DNA of 7,556 nt. Source: an uncultured Halioglobus sp. (lineage in GTDB: Bacteria > Pseudomonadota > Gammaproteobacteria > Pseudomonadales > Halieaceae). Under the pieces are notes generated by a model. It was not told where the DNA came from. It was given only the letters and a program-made list of their open reading frames with translations, and did no database searches. Below are positions 4,742 through 7,556 of this stretch, piece by piece. The position numbers and the translations under genes are program-made. The number at the start of each line of letters is the position of its first letter. Positions within the stretch are counted from its first letter, which is position 1. The stretch lies in contig CAJQQW010000257.1 in the NCBI GenBank assembly GCA_905480565.1, positions 1 to 7,556 of the forward strand. The letters are read 5' to 3'.

Positions 4742-7072
4742 TTATTGGGATAGCGCGAGACCCCGGGATTGCGCTTTTTCCCACATCCGCAAATACCCCT
4801 CCGCCGACTTGAACAGCGGCTCGAGCTCCTCGTCGGTGGCCCCGTCACGGCGCACATCTTCTATAAGCTCCGCCACCAGCCCCAGATGCACCATACCCTC
4901 GGTATTAAAGTCCAGCGTCCGGTTTCCCACCACCGGCTGCTCAAGGGTAATATCTCCCGCATAGGACTTGAAGGGATAGGTAATACCCACATCTGTCTGC
5001 GGATCTGAACAATTGGCGCGATCACCAAAGCGCGGGCTTGGCGCGCCAGCAAAACCGTTCAGGTCAAAACCGAAGCCCTCCGCCGGAAATGCGCCCTTCT
5101 CTCTCATCAACGCTATCCGCGACTGAAATCCATCATCCATAGTCGCCGGTGTAGCGGCTGAGCGACAGCGACCAAAGTTGAATTTTGACATGCCGCCCAA
5201 CGCGTAAATCTCACCGTTCTTGTTACGTCCGTGCGTTCCGATAGCCGGGTAGTCGTTTTCCTCCAGTAATTCAAAAGCTCGTTGATAGCTCTTGCGAGGC
5301 AGGTGATCAACCTCGAGAATCATGCCCAGCTTCATCATTTCCTCAATGAGAAATTCGCCCAGATCGGTGAGGCCATGCTTCTGGCAATACTCACCTTCCA
5401 GAGATTCTGCGCCTAGCAGCAGGTTGGAAAACTGGAACAAAGTACCCACCGGGTCCTCCGCATAGCCGCTCATATCGAACAGCGGTTGCGAATCATAGAT
5501 ATCCCTTGGCTGGTTGAGACCGGCAAAAACAACACCACCGCTGTCAAATCCACCCGAAAATTCCAATAGCTCCTGGGGACACTCCACATAGCTATTGTAA
5601 TGCCCGGTATGACTGAAATTGCCGATATCGATAATACCGCGGTCCCCGTCTCCCGCGGAGAACCCATTGTCATACTTGTGCACGGGGAACAATACCCGCA
5701 CGCCAAGCTCATGGTATTCATTTAATTTCGCCAGTACATCGGATTCGGTACAGGCGCTGTATTCGCCAAACGGTACCAGGTAACAATCAAAAAGATCTGA
5801 CGTCTCGATACCCAAAACCACCGCCAAATTGCCCGCCTTGATCTCCTCGCGAGCTTCTGCCGGGCTAAACACGATGCGGAACCAACCTTCACCGGGCCCG
5901 CCCTCCTGAGCATCGATATAACGTTCCATGGCGTAGGTTGCCTCAATAATTCTATCGACGTTCACCATGTCATTACAGTCGAACCGACGCGGTTGCGCAC
6001 CGACCCCCGTAGTCAATTGACACAGAATCTCGTTGGTGGTCGCATGTTGTATCAACAGTCGCAGGCCGGAGAGATAGGCACGCTCCAACCACTTGTAGTA
6101 CTGCACCTGGTGAGTAGCGCTGGAGGGTGCCGCTGGCCACTCGGTAAAGACCGGGTAACCTTCTGTATCGTGATCTTTTTCGGGCAGCTCGCCTGCAACC
6201 AGCGCCACCAGCAATGAATCAAGGTCACCTCCGGCAAAGCTCGAACCCATAATATCGCGGCGCCCCTCTTCCCCGTGCACCAGGTCGCAGTCTGGCAGGG
6301 CATGCTCCACCCCCAGCGGGTGAAACGGTGCGCCATGAAATGTGCCACCACCGCCAAAGGCAAGGTTAGTAAAAAGGTGCGAATGGCTTTCAACGAAGCC
6401 AAAGACCGAACCATCCTCGAATTCCGTAACCGTGACCTCACCGCTGGCATCGAGCGTCAACTCCGGGAACTCTGCACAGTCTGTTTGCAAGGCCAACAAC
6501 AGGGAAGCGGCTTGATCTTCACTGACCATCGCACCCTCGCTCCCAATATAGGTGCCAGACTTGATATGTTGCAGCTGGTATCGTCCATTAGCCGTCGTAT
6601 AAAGCTGCCATTCGCCCTCTGATTGCATTCGATCTTCAATCACCACCTCGCCATCGACCACACGGGTATCGGAGGCCAGCTTGGTCGCAAGCAGCAGCGC
6701 GTCCCCATTCGAGATCAGGTAGTTTCCCTCCTGGTCGTAGATCAGGTACTTGCCCAAATCAGACGGTCGCAGCAGGAAACGACCCGCATCAGATAGATCT
6801 GCAACACCTACACCGGTTAAATCCGCCTCCCATCCTGCACCTGCGCCACCCCCGTTATCGTCAGGGCGGGAGGGCGTGCCTCTGATGTAATATTTACCCT
6901 CATCCGGAGAGATCGCCACACAGGCGTTCGCCGCCTCATACACTGACTCCCCCGGGAGAGCAGCAATAGAGACAGCATTTATACCGCTGCCATTGTCACT
7001 GGTGTCGCTGCAGGCAGCGGTCATCAGACCAATGCACAAGAGGCTGGCAAATTTTGAGAAAGAGGGGCTCAT
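4742..7072 (-). CDS. Large lipoprotein, M19 (dipeptidase)-like metallohydrolase
   Basis: This 776-residue precursor begins with a hydrophobic signal (FASLLCIGLMTAAC) and a plausible lipobox ending at Cys21, followed by Ser. That predicts an outer-membrane or periplasmic lipoprotein. Residues ~45-210 are rich in short beta-like segments (GRFLLRPS, GKYLIYD, GEWQLYTTANGRYQL, SGTYIG), possibly a beta-trefoil-like module. The rest resembles a divergent M19 renal-dipeptidase TIM barrel. It has His230-Ser-His232 at the first strand, Glu423 in VVLGIETSD, GVRVLFPVHKYDN (His465), LEVDHLP (His590), IGTHGRN (His614) and GFDLNGF (Asp670). M19 enzymes use HxD, a bridging Glu and two later His about 21 apart; here the first motif is HxH and the later His are 24 apart. 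The substrate is unknown. The start ATG has only a weak GAG site, but a promoter-like pair lies at 7127-7155. A more general amidohydrolase-superfamily label is the safe fallback. Confidence 0.78.
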   Translation of the reverse strand: MSPSFSKFASLLCIGLMTAACSDTSDNGSGINAVSIAALPGESVYEAANACVAISPDEGKYYIRGTPSRPDDNGGGAGAGWEADLTGVGVADLSDAGRFLLRPSDLGKYLIYDQEGNYLISNGDALLLATKLASDTRVVDGEVVIEDRMQSEGEWQLYTTANGRYQLQHIKSGTYIGSEGAMVSEDQAASLLLALQTDCAEFPELTLDASGEVTVTEFEDGSVFGFVESHSHLFTNLAFGGGGTFHGAPFHPLGVEHALPDCDLVHGEEGRRDIMGSSFAGGDLDSLLVALVAGELPEKDHDTEGYPVFTEWPAAPSSATHQVQYYKWLERAYLSGLRLLIQHATTNEILCQLTTGVGAQPRRFDCNDMVNVDRIIEATYAMERYIDAQEGGPGEGWFRIVFSPAEAREEIKAGNLAVVLGIETSDLFDCYLVPFGEYSACTESDVLAKLNEYHELGVRVLFPVHKYDNGFSAGDGDRGIIDIGNFSHTGHYNSYVECPQELLEFSGGFDSGGVVFAGLNQPRDIYDSQPLFDMSGYAEDPVGTLFQFSNLLLGAESLEGEYCQKHGLTDLGEFLIEEMMKLGMILEVDHLPRKSYQRAFELLEENDYPAIGTHGRNKNGEIYALGGMSKFNFGRCRSAATPATMDDGFQSRIALMREKGAFPAEGFGFDLNGFAGAPSPRFGDRANCSDPQTDVGITYPFKSYAGDITLEQPVVGNRTLDFNTEGMVHLGLVAELIEDVRRDGATDEELEPLFKSAEGYLRMWEKAQSRGLALSQ

Positions 7073-7093
7073 GGCGTACTCGTTATAGAATCA

Positions 7094-7378
7094 TCAGGCG
7101 AACAGCATACCCTGCAAAGGGACGGGTTTATAGCCCCGCAGGGGCGACAGCTCAAGACCACTCGCAAGATTGACATAACGGGCAAAAGCGTCTTCGCGAT
7201 CCGCACGGATACGAAAATTGAAGTATACGAAGCAGGGCTGCGGCTCCACAGTAAAGGCAATAGTGGGTTGCACCCTGCCCAGCAGTATCATGAAGGCATC
7301 GCGCAGTGTCAGCGTCGCATAAAGAAGATGTTTGAGAATACGCCTTCCGGTGCGCGAGGGGTTGGTGACCGATAACAC
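7094..7378 (-). CDS. Small protein of unknown function, 94 residues
   Basis: The frame runs from a GTG (7378) to a TGA (7094-7096) and encodes a basic N-terminal part (NPSRTGRRILKHLL), a short hydrophobic stretch (DAFMILLGRV), and a segment CFVYFNFRIRADREDAFARY followed by LASGLELSPLRG. That middle segment reads like a genuine folded domain, and codon use resembles the neighbours. I do not recognise a family. Start choice is uncertain: GTG has only a weak GAG upstream, and an ATG at 7291 has none. The frame is closed by a TAG at 7409-7411, so little extension is possible. It lies 21 bp before the lipoprotein start and 38 bp after the stop of the preceding partial gene, suggesting an operon. 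The protein may be a truncated member of a longer family. The competing frame at 7152-7538 is rejected because its composition is poor. Confidence 0.5.
   Translation of the reverse strand: MLSVTNPSRTGRRILKHLLYATLTLRDAFMILLGRVQPTIAFTVEPQPCFVYFNFRIRADREDAFARYVNLASGLELSPLRGYKPVPLQGMLFA
7127..7155 (-). promoter_or_regulatory. Candidate sigma70 promoter for the lipoprotein gene
   Basis: On the minus strand TTGAGC (7150-7155) and TATAAA (7127-7132) are separated by exactly 17 nt (7133-7149). The predicted start near 7120 leaves a leader of about 48 nt before the ATG at 7072. It lies inside the 3' part of the 94-residue gene. A perfect GCCCC-GCA-GGGGC palindrome fills most of the spacer. Confidence 0.5.
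7133..7145. repeat. Perfect palindrome in the promoter spacer
   Basis: GCCCC-GCA-GGGGC has 5-bp perfect arms and a 3-nt centre. It begins directly next to the -10 element (7127-7132) and sits between it and the -35. A protein bound here would occlude RNA polymerase, so an operator is possible; a chance GC-rich hairpin is the alternative. Confidence 0.4.
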
Positions 7379-7416
7379 GATGCTCGACCGCTGTTTCTGC
7401 CGGGCAGGCTATGCAA

Positions 7417-7554
7417 TCAGCCCTGTGCTGACGCGGCCTCCGCTTTTTCACGAAAAGACTGACACTCCGCGGTTTCCGACGACGCCAAATCCTGTAGCTG
7501 TGCGCAGGTAAGCGATTCCATACTGCGCATACAGCCAATGGCGGGGCCGTAAAG
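7417..7554 (-). CDS. C-terminal fragment of an unrecognised gene running off the right edge
   Basis: A frame open to the window end encodes 45 residues and stops at TGA (7417-7419). The visible part includes GPAIGCMRSMESLTCAQL and a charged C-terminal helix-like tail (AECQSFREKAEAASAQ). It has three cysteines spaced 9 and 14 residues apart. Codon use is typical of coding sequence here, unlike the two other minus-strand frames over the same bases. No family is recognised. Two internal methionines could start a very short protein, but the open frame makes a truncated longer gene more likely. Confidence 0.5.
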   Translation of the reverse strand, partial: LYGPAIGCMRSMESLTCAQLQDLASSETAECQSFREKAEAASAQG

Positions 7555-7556
7555 AG

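Noticed and set aside
4139..4753. Plus-strand 204-residue frame
   Set aside because: It is antisense to the channel-like gene across its membrane and first RCK regions; the composition is that of a shadow frame.
7152..7538. Minus-strand 128-residue frame
   Set aside because: It is Arg/Cys-rich with a shadow-like composition and overlaps two better-supported frames (7094-7378 and 7417-7554).

Overview
The window is ordinary-looking bacterial chromosomal DNA of moderately high GC with tightly packed genes. Its mix (a ThuA-like protein, an antibiotic-biosynthesis-monooxygenase (ABM) fold protein, a DUF3237 protein, a cytochrome P450, a two-transmembrane channel-like protein with tandem TrkA-N domains, and a large lipoprotein hydrolase) and the lipoprotein signal suggest a Gram-negative bacterium. 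My best guess is a marine gammaproteobacterium of the Halieaceae/Cellvibrionales type. That placement rests on general familiarity with such gene sets, not on a marker gene. I see no rRNA, tRNA, CRISPR array, insertion sequence or phage gene.

Layout, left to right. Positions 2-802 (+) hold a ThuA-like protein whose first few residues lie off the left edge. It converges on an ABM-fold protein (799-1209, -), and the two stop codons share one CTAG. A 211-bp divergent region (1210-1420) with two inverted repeats separates the ABM gene from a DUF3237 gene (1421-1909, +). The DUF3237 gene in turn converges on a cytochrome P450 (1906-3267, -), again with a 4-nt stop-codon overlap. Behind the P450 on the minus strand come a 163-bp gap with a candidate promoter and inverted repeats, the channel-like RCK protein (3431-4690), and a 776-residue lipoprotein that looks like a divergent M19 (renal dipeptidase-like) metallohydrolase (4742-7072). 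Last come a 94-residue unrecognised gene (7094-7378) and the C-terminus of an unrecognised gene that runs off the right edge (7417-7554).

How the genes may work together. The left four genes (ThuA-like, ABM, DUF3237, P450) belong to families often seen around catabolism of small organic molecules, and their interlocked convergent/divergent arrangement is consistent with a small accessory metabolic locus. No substrate can be named from the sequence. No ferredoxin or reductase for the P450 is encoded here. The right-hand minus-strand genes are closely spaced (21, 51 and 163 bp gaps). They may be partly co-transcribed, but a good sigma70-like promoter just upstream of the lipoprotein gene and a possible one before the P450 suggest separate transcription units. 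The most noteworthy points are the non-canonical pore sequence of the channel-like protein, the HxH-bearing M19-like lipoprotein with a beta-rich N-terminal module, the repeated 4-nt convergent stop overlaps, and several perfect inverted repeats at promoter-like positions.
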